From: BOG-908 sp964242115
Lineage (GTDB): Bacteria > Pseudomonadota > Alphaproteobacteria > Acetobacterales > Acetobacteraceae
DNA: 64,000 nucleotides
Direction: 5' to 3'
NCBI GenBank assembly: GCA_964242115.1
Contig: CAXSZX010000006.1
Location: 1 to 64,000 of the forward strand
The translations under genes and the position numbers were made by a program. Below are positions 50,060 to 57,272 of this stretch, piece after piece; the stretch's first letter is position 1, and every line of letters starts with the position of its first letter. Under the pieces are notes generated by a model. The model was given only the letters and a program-made list of their open reading frames with translations, was not told the DNA's origin and made no database searches.

Positions 50060-51591
50060 CCCGCATCTTCGTCCCACGCGACGCGCTGGCGGCCTCCGTC
50101 GGTGCCGACGAGGTGGCGCAGGCGTTCCGCGCGGCGTGCCCGGACGCGGAGATTGTGCGTAACGGCTCGCGCGGGATGGCATGGCTGGAACCGTTCGTCG
50201 AGGTCGAGACCCCGCAGGGCCGCATCGGCTACGGTCCGGTCGAGGCAGGCGACGTGGCGGGGCTGCTGGCAGCGGGGTTCATGGATGGCGGGGCGCATGA
50301 CAAGCGCATCGGCAGGCCGGAGGACGTGCCGTTCCTGGCGCGCCAGACACGGGTGACTTTTGCCCGGGCCGGCATCACCGACCCGGTCAGCTACGCCGAC
50401 TACGTCGAGCATGGCGGCACGCAGGGGCTGCGGCGCGCGCTGGGCCTGGACGGGCCGGCGATCATCCAGGCGCTGACCGATTCCGGCCTGCGCGGCCGTG
50501 GCGGCGCCGGTTTCCCCACCGGCATCAAGTGGCGCACGGTCATGCTGGCGCCGGCTGACCAGAAATACATCGTCTGCAACGCCGACGAGGGCGACAGCGG
50601 CACCTTTGCCGACCGCATGGTGATGGAGGCAGACCCCTTTCTGCTGATCGAGGGCATGGCCATCGCCGGCGTCGCCGTGGGTGCCACGCGCGGCTTCGTC
50701 TATCTTCGGTCAGAGTACCCGCACGCGATCGCGGTGATGAACGAGGCGGTGGCAGTGGCGCGGCGAGAGGGGATGCTGGGGCCGAACGTGCTCGGCAGCG
50801 CGCACGCCTTCGAGCTGGAGATACGAGTGGGCGCCGGCGCCTACGTGTGTGGCGAGGAGACCTCGCTGCTGGACAGCCTGGAAGGCAAGCGCGGCCAGGT
50901 GCGCGCCAAGCCGCCGCTGCCGGCCATCCAGGGCCTGTTCGGCAAGCCGACTGTGGTCAACAACGTGCTGTCGCTCGCCGCGGTGCCGGACATCCTGCGC
51001 GAGGGTGGGGCGGCAGCGTACCAGGCGCTGGGCTACGGGCGCTCGCGCGGCACGATGCCTGTGCAGCTGGCCGGCAACATCGCCCGCGGCGGCCTGTTCG
51101 AGGTCCCGTTCGGCATCGGGCTCGGCGAGCTGGTGATGGACATCGGCGGCGGCACGGCCAGCGGCCGGCCAGTACGTGCGGTGCAGGTGGGCGGGCCGCT
51201 GGGCGCCTACTTTCCGCCCGCTTTGTTCGACACGCCGTTCGACTACGAGGCGTTCGCCGCGCGCGACGGGCTGATCGGCCATGGCGGCGTTACCGTGTTC
51301 GACGACACGGTGGACATGGCGCGCATGGCCCGCTTCGCGATGGAGTTCTGCGCCGTGGAGTCCTGCGGCAAGTGCACGCCCTGCCGCATCGGCTCCATCC
51401 GCGGCGTGGAAGTGCTCGACCGCATCATCGCCGGCGACGCCAGCCAGCTCGGCCTGCTGGAAGATCTGTGCGATACGATGAAGTTCGGCTCGCTCTGCGC
51501 GCTGGGCGGCTTCACTCCCTACCCGGTGATGAGTGCAGTGCGTCACTTCCCGGAAGATTTTCGCAAACAGCTGCCGCTGGCGGCAGAGTAG
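50056..51591 (+). CDS. fdsB: NAD-dependent formate dehydrogenase beta subunit
   Basis: NuoF-like subunit, 511 residues, carrying FMN, the NADH site and a [4Fe-4S] cluster. Seen are the glycine-rich NADH/FMN motif GRGGAGFPTGIKWRTV, YIVCNADEGDSGTFADR, GAGAYVCGEETSLLDSLEGK and the cluster motif ESCGKCTPCRIGS followed by SLCALGGFTP. The GTG at 50056 overlaps the fdsG stop, indicating coupling. It transfers electrons from the FdsA side to NAD+. Confidence 0.95.
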   Translation: MTRIFVPRDALAASVGADEVAQAFRAACPDAEIVRNGSRGMAWLEPFVEVETPQGRIGYGPVEAGDVAGLLAAGFMDGGAHDKRIGRPEDVPFLARQTRVTFARAGITDPVSYADYVEHGGTQGLRRALGLDGPAIIQALTDSGLRGRGGAGFPTGIKWRTVMLAPADQKYIVCNADEGDSGTFADRMVMEADPFLLIEGMAIAGVAVGATRGFVYLRSEYPHAIAVMNEAVAVARREGMLGPNVLGSAHAFELEIRVGAGAYVCGEETSLLDSLEGKRGQVRAKPPLPAIQGLFGKPTVVNNVLSLAAVPDILREGGAAAYQALGYGRSRGTMPVQLAGNIARGGLFEVPFGIGLGELVMDIGGGTASGRPVRAVQVGGPLGAYFPPALFDTPFDYEAFAARDGLIGHGGVTVFDDTVDMARMARFAMEFCAVESCGKCTPCRIGSIRGVEVLDRIIAGDASQLGLLEDLCDTMKFGSLCALGGFTPYPVMSAVRHFPEDFRKQLPLAAE

Positions 51592-51601
51592 GAGCACGCA
51601 G

Positions 51602-54436
51602 ATGGCGCTGATCCAGGAGCTCGACTACGGCACGCCGGCCAGCAAGGCCGAGGCCCAGGTCACCATCAAGATCGACGGGTTCGCCGTCACCGTGCCGGAA
51701 GGCACCTCGGTGATGCGGGCGGCCGCCACCATCGGGGTGAGCATCCCCAAGCTGTGCGCCAGCGACTCGCTGAACGCCTACGGGTCCTGCCGGATGTGCC
51801 TGGTGGAGATTGAGGGCAGGGCAGGCACGCCGGCGAGCTGCACCACGCTGGTCTCGCCGGGCATGTCGGTGATCACCGGCAACGAGCGGCTGCGCAAACT
51901 CCGCAAGGGTGTGATGGAGCTGTACATCTCCGACCACCCGCTCGACTGCCTCACCTGTGCCGCCAACGGTGATTGCGAGCTGCAGGACACCGCCGGCGAG
52001 GTTGGCCTTCGCGACGTGCGCTACGGCTACCAGGGCGAGAACCACCTGAAGTCCGAGAAGGACCGCTCGAACCCGTATTTCGACTACGACCCGTCCAAAT
52101 GCATCGTCTGTAGCCGCTGTGTGCGCGCCTGCGAGGAGGTGCAGGGCACCTTCGCGCTGACGGTCGCCGGCCGTGGTTTCGACTCCCGCATCGCCGCCGG
52201 CCAGAACGAGCCGTTCATGACCAGCGAGTGCGTCAGCTGCGGCGCATGCGTGCAGGCCTGCCCGACCGCCACGCTGATCGAGAAGAAGGTGGTCGAGATC
52301 GGCACGCCGGAACGCTCGGTGGTGACCACCTGCGCCTATTGCGGCGTCGGCTGCCAGTTCAAGGCGGAGATGCGCGGGCCCGAGCTGGTGCGCATGGTCC
52401 CCTACAAGGACGGCAAGGCCAATCGCGGGCATAGCTGCGTGAAGGGCCGCTTCGCCTGGGGCTATGCCACCCACCGCGAGCGCATCACCAAGCCGATGAT
52501 CCGCGAGAGCATCAACGAGCCGTGGCGCGAGGTCACCTGGGAGCAGGCGTTCGAGCGTGCGGCCTCCGAGATCCACCGTATCCAGGCCAAGTACGGCCGC
52601 ACCTCGGTTGGTGGCATCACCAGTTCGCGCTGCACCAACGAGGAATCCTACCTGGTGCAGAAGCTGGTGCGCGCCGGCTTCGGCAACAACAACGTGGATA
52701 CCTGCGCGCGCGTCTGCCACTCGCCGACCGGGTTCGGCCTGTCGCAGACCTACGGCACGTCGGCCGGCACGCAGGATTTCGACAGCGTCGAAGAGACCGA
52801 CGTGATGCTGGTGATCGGCGCCAACCCGACCGACGGCCACCCGGTGTTCGCCTCGCGCATGAAGAAGCGGCTGCGCGCGGGTGCCAAGCTGATCGTCATC
52901 GACCCGCGCCGCATCGACATGGTGCGCAGCCCGCACATCGAGGCCGCGTTCCACCTGCCGTTGCAGCCGGGAACCAACGTCGCCGTGCTGACGGCGATGG
53001 CGCACGTGATCGTGGCCGAAGGGCTGGTCAACGAGGCCTTCGTGCGCGAGCGCTGCGACATGGACGAGTTCAACGCCTGGCTGGAGTTCGTGCTCGAGCC
53101 GCAGAACAGCCCCGAGCAGGTCAGCCTCGTCTCCGGCGTGCCGGCCGAGGACCTGCGCGCGGCGGCGCGGCTCTACGCCACCGGCGGTAACGCGGCGATC
53201 TTCTACGGCCTGGGCGTCACCGAGCACAGCCAGGGCACCACCACGGTGATGGCGATCGCCAACCTGGCGATGGCGACCGGCAACATCGGCCGCCCCGGCG
53301 TGGGCGTGAACCCGCTGCGCGGCCAGAACAACGTGCAGGGTAGCTGTGACATGGGCAGCTTCCCGCACGAGCTGCCGGGCTACCAGCACGTCAGCAACGA
53401 CGCCGCGCGCGAGATCTTCGACCGCGAATGGGGCGTGGCCGTCGACCGCGAGCCGGGCCTGCGCATCAACAACATGCTCGACGCCGCGGTGGAGGGCAGC
53501 TTCAAGGCGATCTACATCCAGGGCGAGGACATCGCGCAGTCTGATCCGGACTCACGCCACGTGATCGCCGGCCTGCAGGCGATGGAGTGCGTCATCGTGC
53601 AGGACCTGTTCATCAACGAGACGGCGAACTACGCCCACATCTTCCTGCCGGGCACCACGTTCCTTGAAAAGGACGGCACCTTCACCAACGCCGAACGCCG
53701 CATCAACCGCGTGCGGAGGGTGATCCAGCCGTTGCCGGGCCTGGCCGACTGGGAAGTCACTTTGCATCTGGCCGCCGCTCTCGGCGTCGACATCGGCACC
53801 TACAGTCATCCGAGCGAGGTGATGGACGAGATCGCCCGCACCACCGCCAGCTTCGCCACGGTGTCCTATAAGACGTTGGACGAGCTCGGCTCCGTGCAGT
53901 GGCCGTGCAACGAGGAGGCGCCCACCGGCACCCCGGTGATGCACGTCGGCGAGTTCGTCCGCGGCCTGGGCCGCTTCATCGTCACCGAGTACATACCCAC
54001 CGAGGAGCGCTCCGGCCCGCGCTTCCCGCTGCTGCTCACCACGGGGCGCATCCTCAGCCAGTACAACGTCGGCGCGCAGACCAGGCGCACCGAGAACAGC
54101 CGCTGGCACGAGGAGGACCTGCTCGAGGTCAACCCGTTCGATGCCGAGCAGCGCGGCATACGCGAGGCCGACTGGGTGCGCGTGGCCAGCCGCGCCGGCG
54201 AGACAACGCTGCGCGCCCGCATCACCGACCGCGTGGCGCCTGGCGTGGTCTACACCACATTCCACCACCCGATGACGCAGGCCAACGTCATCACCACCGA
54301 CCATTCCGACTGGGCGACGAATTGTCCGGAATACAAGGTGACGGCGGTGCAGGTCAGCCCGAGCAACGGGCCTTCTGCTTGGCAGGAGGAGTATCGGCGG
54401 CACTCCGACCAGTCGCGGCGGATTGCGGCGGAGTAA
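51602..54436 (+). CDS. fdsA: NAD-dependent formate dehydrogenase alpha subunit
   Basis: Catalytic molybdenum subunit oxidising formate to CO2, 944 residues. In order: N-terminal [2Fe-2S] domain (CASDSLNAYGSCRMC), HxxxCxxCxxxxxC [4Fe-4S] site (HPLDCLTCAANGDC), two ferredoxin-type clusters (CIVCSRCVRACEE, CVSCGACVQAC), the [4Fe-4S] site CAYCGVGC of the Mo domain, and the Mo ligand region VDTCARVCHSPTGF with Cys, not Sec. C-terminal Mo-bis-MGD binding domain (LLLTTGRILSQYNVG) is complete. Follows fdsB by 10 bp. The usual fdsC (fdhD-like) and fdsD genes do not follow; HE34 begins at its TAA. Confidence 0.96.
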   Translation: MALIQELDYGTPASKAEAQVTIKIDGFAVTVPEGTSVMRAAATIGVSIPKLCASDSLNAYGSCRMCLVEIEGRAGTPASCTTLVSPGMSVITGNERLRKLRKGVMELYISDHPLDCLTCAANGDCELQDTAGEVGLRDVRYGYQGENHLKSEKDRSNPYFDYDPSKCIVCSRCVRACEEVQGTFALTVAGRGFDSRIAAGQNEPFMTSECVSCGACVQACPTATLIEKKVVEIGTPERSVVTTCAYCGVGCQFKAEMRGPELVRMVPYKDGKANRGHSCVKGRFAWGYATHRERITKPMIRESINEPWREVTWEQAFERAASEIHRIQAKYGRTSVGGITSSRCTNEESYLVQKLVRAGFGNNNVDTCARVCHSPTGFGLSQTYGTSAGTQDFDSVEETDVMLVIGANPTDGHPVFASRMKKRLRAGAKLIVIDPRRIDMVRSPHIEAAFHLPLQPGTNVAVLTAMAHVIVAEGLVNEAFVRERCDMDEFNAWLEFVLEPQNSPEQVSLVSGVPAEDLRAAARLYATGGNAAIFYGLGVTEHSQGTTTVMAIANLAMATGNIGRPGVGVNPLRGQNNVQGSCDMGSFPHELPGYQHVSNDAAREIFDREWGVAVDREPGLRINNMLDAAVEGSFKAIYIQGEDIAQSDPDSRHVIAGLQAMECVIVQDLFINETANYAHIFLPGTTFLEKDGTFTNAERRINRVRRVIQPLPGLADWEVTLHLAAALGVDIGTYSHPSEVMDEIARTTASFATVSYKTLDELGSVQWPCNEEAPTGTPVMHVGEFVRGLGRFIVTEYIPTEERSGPRFPLLLTTGRILSQYNVGAQTRRTENSRWHEEDLLEVNPFDAEQRGIREADWVRVASRAGETTLRARITDRVAPGVVYTTFHHPMTQANVITTDHSDWATNCPEYKVTAVQVSPSNGPSAWQEEYRRHSDQSRRIAAE

Positions 54437-54615
54437 GCAAGCAAGCGGTTCTTTTTTGAAAAAAAGAACCAAAAAACTTTTGGTCTCTGGGGGTTGGCCT
54501 GTGGTGAGGCGTGTCGCGCACCTTGCAGGCACAGTGCGGACGTGTCCGCGCGGCGCACCTGAGGAACCAAAAGTTTTTTGGTTCTTTTTTTCAAAAAACA
54601 ACTGCTTGCCTTCCT
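54435..54615. repeat. HE34, full hairpin-armed repeat, GGTTC on both sides
   Basis: Both arms are GGTTC/GAACC type; the right end has one change (CAAAAAACAACTGC). The right arm shows the terminator-like arrangement GAACCAAAAG-TT-TTTTGGTTC followed by T7. The core is long (about 85 bp) and lacks GTCGCGG. Its left end overlaps the fdsA TAA. Confidence 0.95.
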
Positions 54616-54657
54616 TGTAACTTGCCTAGCACGCGCCCCACGCGCTTCCTGCCGCTC

Positions 54658-55098
54658 ATGCGCAGGGAGTCCGGCTTCACCCTGATCGAAATACTCGTCA
54701 CCCTCGCCATCTTAGGCGTGGCGATGGGCCTGATCATCGGCCGCGGTCCGATGAACAGCCGCGGCCTGCAGGTGCGCGCGGCCGCCGGCGCCATCGCCCA
54801 AAGCCTGCGTGCCGCCCGTGCCCAGGCAATCGCCACCGACCAGGACGTCTCCGTCGCCATCGACCCCGGCCGGCACGCCTTTGCCATCGACCGTGGGCCG
54901 GTGCGCACCGTGGCGCTCGACATTCCCTTCGACGTGCTGCCGCCGGCGTTGCGTGGCCCCGGCACGGTGCGGCTGATCCGTTTCTCTCCGGACGGCAGTG
55001 CCACCGGCGGTGAGGTGCGACTGGGTGCCGGCCGGCATCGGCTCGGCATCAGCGTGGAGTGGCTGACCGGACGCGTGGTGGTTGCCGATGTGCCCTGA
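54658..55098 (+). CDS. gspH: Type II secretion minor pseudopilin GspH
   Basis: Prepilin of 146 residues: leader MRRESG, cleavage before FTLIEILVTLAILGVAMGLI, then a globular domain with AIAQSLRAARAQAIATDQDV, typical of GspH. Inner-membrane protein processed by GspO and assembled into the pseudopilus. ATG 54658. Overlaps gspI by 11 bp. No gspG or gspC-F genes are in the window. Confidence 0.9.
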   Translation: MRRESGFTLIEILVTLAILGVAMGLIIGRGPMNSRGLQVRAAAGAIAQSLRAARAQAIATDQDVSVAIDPGRHAFAIDRGPVRTVALDIPFDVLPPALRGPGTVRLIRFSPDGSATGGEVRLGAGRHRLGISVEWLTGRVVVADVP

Positions 55099-55525
55099 CC
55101 GCGCGGCGCAGTCCGGCTTCACCCTGCTTGAGGTGATGATCGCCTTCGTCATCGCAGCGCTCGCCATGGGTGCGCTGTTCGGCGGCACGGTTTCCGGCCT
55201 GGACGCGACTTCGGTGGCCGCGCGCTACGACGAGGCGATCTCGCTGGCGCAGTCGCATTTGGCGGCGATTGGCCGCGGCACCGGCATCGCCAAGCAGGAC
55301 ACCAGCGGGGCGGAGGGCGAGGGCTTCACCTGGCATTTGCGGGTGCGCGAGGCGGCCTCCCGGCAGCTGACGCTCAGCGAGCAGGACCGCGCCAACGACG
55401 TCAAGCCGAGCCGGGCGGTGCTGTACGACGTGATCGTCACGGAGAGCTGGAAGGCTGGCGGGCGGGAGCGGCAGGTGACGCTGGCGACGCGCAGGTTCGA
55501 CGTGCGCGCGGCGGAAGGATCGTAA
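55088..55525 (+). CDS. gspI: Type II secretion minor pseudopilin GspI
   Basis: Prepilin of about 145 residues: CPDRAAQSG then FTLLEVMIAFVIAALAMGAL, with a short domain including SLAQSHLAAIGRG. ATG 55088 is chosen; TTG 55082 is two codons upstream. Minor pseudopilin forming the tip complex with GspJ and GspK. Starts inside the gspH end (coupled). Its TAA merges with HE35. Confidence 0.88.
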   Translation: MCPDRAAQSGFTLLEVMIAFVIAALAMGALFGGTVSGLDATSVAARYDEAISLAQSHLAAIGRGTGIAKQDTSGAEGEGFTWHLRVREAASRQLTLSEQDRANDVKPSRAVLYDVIVTESWKAGGRERQVTLATRRFDVRAAEGS

Positions 55526-55659
55526 AGCAAGATGTTCTTCATCGAGAAAAAGAACCAAAAAGCTTTTGCTCCCGCTGTCGCGCGCGCGTCCCGTGAGCGC
55601 GCGACAGCGGAGACAAAAGTTTTTTGCTTCCTTTTTTCAAAAAAGAAGGCCTTGCCTTC
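55524..55659. repeat. HE35, repeat fused to the gspJ 5' end
   Basis: Left arm is GTTC/GAAC (TTCATCGAGAAAAA turn) and right arm CTTC/GAAG. The core is CCGCTGTCGCGCGCGCGTCC then GCGCGACAGCGGAGAC, a clear inverted pair. It begins at the gspI TAA and ends inside the gspJ reading frame, four codons before the conserved prepilin cleavage Gly-Phe. Confidence 0.95.
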
Positions 55660-56242
55660 CGGCTTCACCCTGATCGAGGTGATCGTAGCCCTGGTGGTGC
55701 TGGGCTTCGTCCTGGCCGGGCTCGCGCAAGCCACCAGGTTCGGCATGTCCGCCTGGGCGCTAGAGACCAGGCTCGCCGAGAACTCCGCCCAGCTCGAGCG
55801 CATGGACCGCGTGCTGCGCCGGCTGATCGAGCAGGCCTCGCCGCCCGTCTCGACCGACGACAAACCGCTGGCGGGCCAGGAGCACCGCCTGACGATGATG
55901 AGCCTGCTGCCCGACGAGCCGGAGACCCAGCCGGTCCGTCACGCCGAGTTGGCGATCGGCGTGGACGACCGTCACCGCCTGGTGCTGCGCTGGCGGCCGC
56001 ACCCCAACGCCGTGGCCATCGGCACGCCGCCCGGCCAGCAGGAGATCGTGCTGGCTGAGGGTGTCGAGCGGATCGACCTCGCCTACCGCGCGTCGGCCGC
56101 GGACGGCGGCAAGTGGACCAAGACGTGGACCGAGAACGCGTTGCCGGCGCTGGTGCAGATCCACTTCGTGCTGCCCAAGGGCAAGCACCGCTGGCCGGAC
56201 ATGGCCGTGCCAACCCTGTTGGACACCAATGGCAGTTTCTGA
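55532..56242 (+). CDS. gspJ: Type II secretion minor pseudopilin GspJ, repeat-encoded leader
   Basis: Pseudopilin with SG then FTLIEVIVALVVLGFVLAGL and a typical GspJ domain (LAENSAQLERMDRVLRRLIE). Everything before PSGFTLIE is HE35 sequence. If ATG 55532 is used the protein has 236 residues and a 43-residue leader rich in Lys (KKNQKAF ... FSKKKALPSG). If TTG 55652 is used, it has 196 residues and a leader of only four uncharged residues. A normal leader has about 6-20 residues with basic charge, so the repeat probably replaced the original start. Start uncertain; family sure. Confidence 0.85.
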   Translation: MFFIEKKNQKAFAPAVARASRERATAETKVFCFLFSKKKALPSGFTLIEVIVALVVLGFVLAGLAQATRFGMSAWALETRLAENSAQLERMDRVLRRLIEQASPPVSTDDKPLAGQEHRLTMMSLLPDEPETQPVRHAELAIGVDDRHRLVLRWRPHPNAVAIGTPPGQQEIVLAEGVERIDLAYRASAADGGKWTKTWTENALPALVQIHFVLPKGKHRWPDMAVPTLLDTNGSF

Positions 56243-57164
56243 ACGTTTGTGGGCTCTCACGCTGCCGCGCAGGCCGACAAGCGTTCGCACCGTATCGTCC
56301 CGGGAACAAAAGTTTTTTTGTTCTTTTTTTCAAAAAAGAACGCTTTCTTCCGATGCTGGCTTCGCCCTGCTGCTGGTCCTGTGGACGATGGCCCTGCTCT
56401 CCCTGCTGGCCGCCCAGGTTACCGGAAGCGGCCGGGCGGAGACCAGGCTGTCCTCCGCCCTCAGGGGCGGTGCGCAGTTGCAGGCGGCGGCAGACGCGGC
56501 GGTGGCCGAGACGATCTGGCACATGCTGGACGGTGGCGGCGACTACTGGGCGCCCGGCGCGATGATCCGCGTGCTCGACGAGCCGGCTGGCCGCGTGCTG
56601 GTGAGCGTCACCGACGAGCGCGGCAAGCTCGACATCAACCAGTCGCCGCCGGCGTTGTTGCAGGCGCTGTTCTCCATCGTGGGTGCGGACCGCAGCACGG
56701 CGCAGACGGCGTCCAACGCCATTGCGGACTGGCGGTCCCAGCAGCCCGGTGGTCCGGACGCCGAGTCGCCGGCGACCGTCGCCTACCGCGCGGACGGGCG
56801 GCGCTGGGGGCCGGCGGGGCAGGAGTTCCAGCGGCTGGACGAGCTGAAGCTGGTGCTGGGGATCTCGCCGGCGCTTTACCAGGCGAGCCTGCCCTACCTC
56901 ACGCTGGCGCTGGAGCAGGCGCCCTGGACGGCCTACGCCAGCCAGACGGTGCTGGCGGCCATCGTGCGGGCCAAGCGCGATTCCGGTCTGACGGTGGACC
57001 CGGCGGACAACCGCGGACCGATCGTGCTGAAGATAGAGGCGCGTGCGGCCGGGCCGGATGGGGCGGCGTTCGTCCGGCGCACGCTGTTCCGGTTGGATGG
57101 CACGTTGAGCGGGCCGGCTTGGAAGTATCGGATTCTGAGCTGGGAGGATGGGGTGGACAAGTAA
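56229..57164 (+). CDS. gspK: Type II secretion minor pseudopilin GspK, half-repeat in leader
   Basis: GspK of about 311 residues: AGFALLLVLWTMALLSLLAA replaces the usual GVALIxALWVLALL, then the typical SVTDERGKLDINQSPPALLQ and LDELKLVLGISPALYQASLP. The only plausible start is ATG 56229, overlapping the gspJ stop by 14 bp. This gives a 47-residue leader, part of it (EQKFFCSFFQKRTLS) encoded by half-repeat HE36. No start codon lies between HE36 and the membrane segment. Its TAA overlaps HE37. Caps the pseudopilus with GspI and GspJ. Confidence 0.85.
   Translation: MAVSERLWALTLPRRPTSVRTVSSREQKFFCSFFQKRTLSSDAGFALLLVLWTMALLSLLAAQVTGSGRAETRLSSALRGGAQLQAAADAAVAETIWHMLDGGGDYWAPGAMIRVLDEPAGRVLVSVTDERGKLDINQSPPALLQALFSIVGADRSTAQTASNAIADWRSQQPGGPDAESPATVAYRADGRRWGPAGQEFQRLDELKLVLGISPALYQASLPYLTLALEQAPWTAYASQTVLAAIVRAKRDSGLTVDPADNRGPIVLKIEARAAGPDGAAFVRRTLFRLDGTLSGPAWKYRILSWEDGVDK
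56302..56350. repeat. HE36, solitary right half-arm inside the gspK leader
   Basis: GGGAACAAAAGTTTTTTTGTTC then the T7-CAAAAAAGAAC hairpin and GCTTTCTTCC. It lies within the gspK reading frame, upstream of the conserved membrane segment. No left arm is present. Confidence 0.92.
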
Positions 57165-57272
57165 GCAAAAAACTTTTGTCTCTGCTGTCGCGCGCTCACA
57201 GGAAAGATCCGCAACAGAAGCAGTAAAAGCCTTTTGCTCCTTTTTCTCGAAAAAGAAGGCCTTCCTTTCCTT
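57163..57272. repeat. HE37, repeat with deleted left hairpin
   Basis: After TAAGCAAG the left hairpin is missing and the sequence goes directly to CAAAAAACTTTTGTCTC, then CTGCTGTCGCGCGCTCAC. The right arm is CTTC-like with CTCGAAAAAGAAGGCC. It lies between the convergent gspK and rne, overlapping both stop codons. Confidence 0.92.

Noticed and set aside
51512..53389. 625-codon open frame antisense to fdsA
   Set aside because: Shadow frame typical of high-G+C genes; rich in His, Arg, Ala and Gly without any family motif, while the fdsA frame is unmistakable.
54658..57164. Complete type II secretion locus
   Set aside because: Only gspH, I, J and K are present; HE copies and other genes surround them, and no gspC-G, L, M or O is seen.
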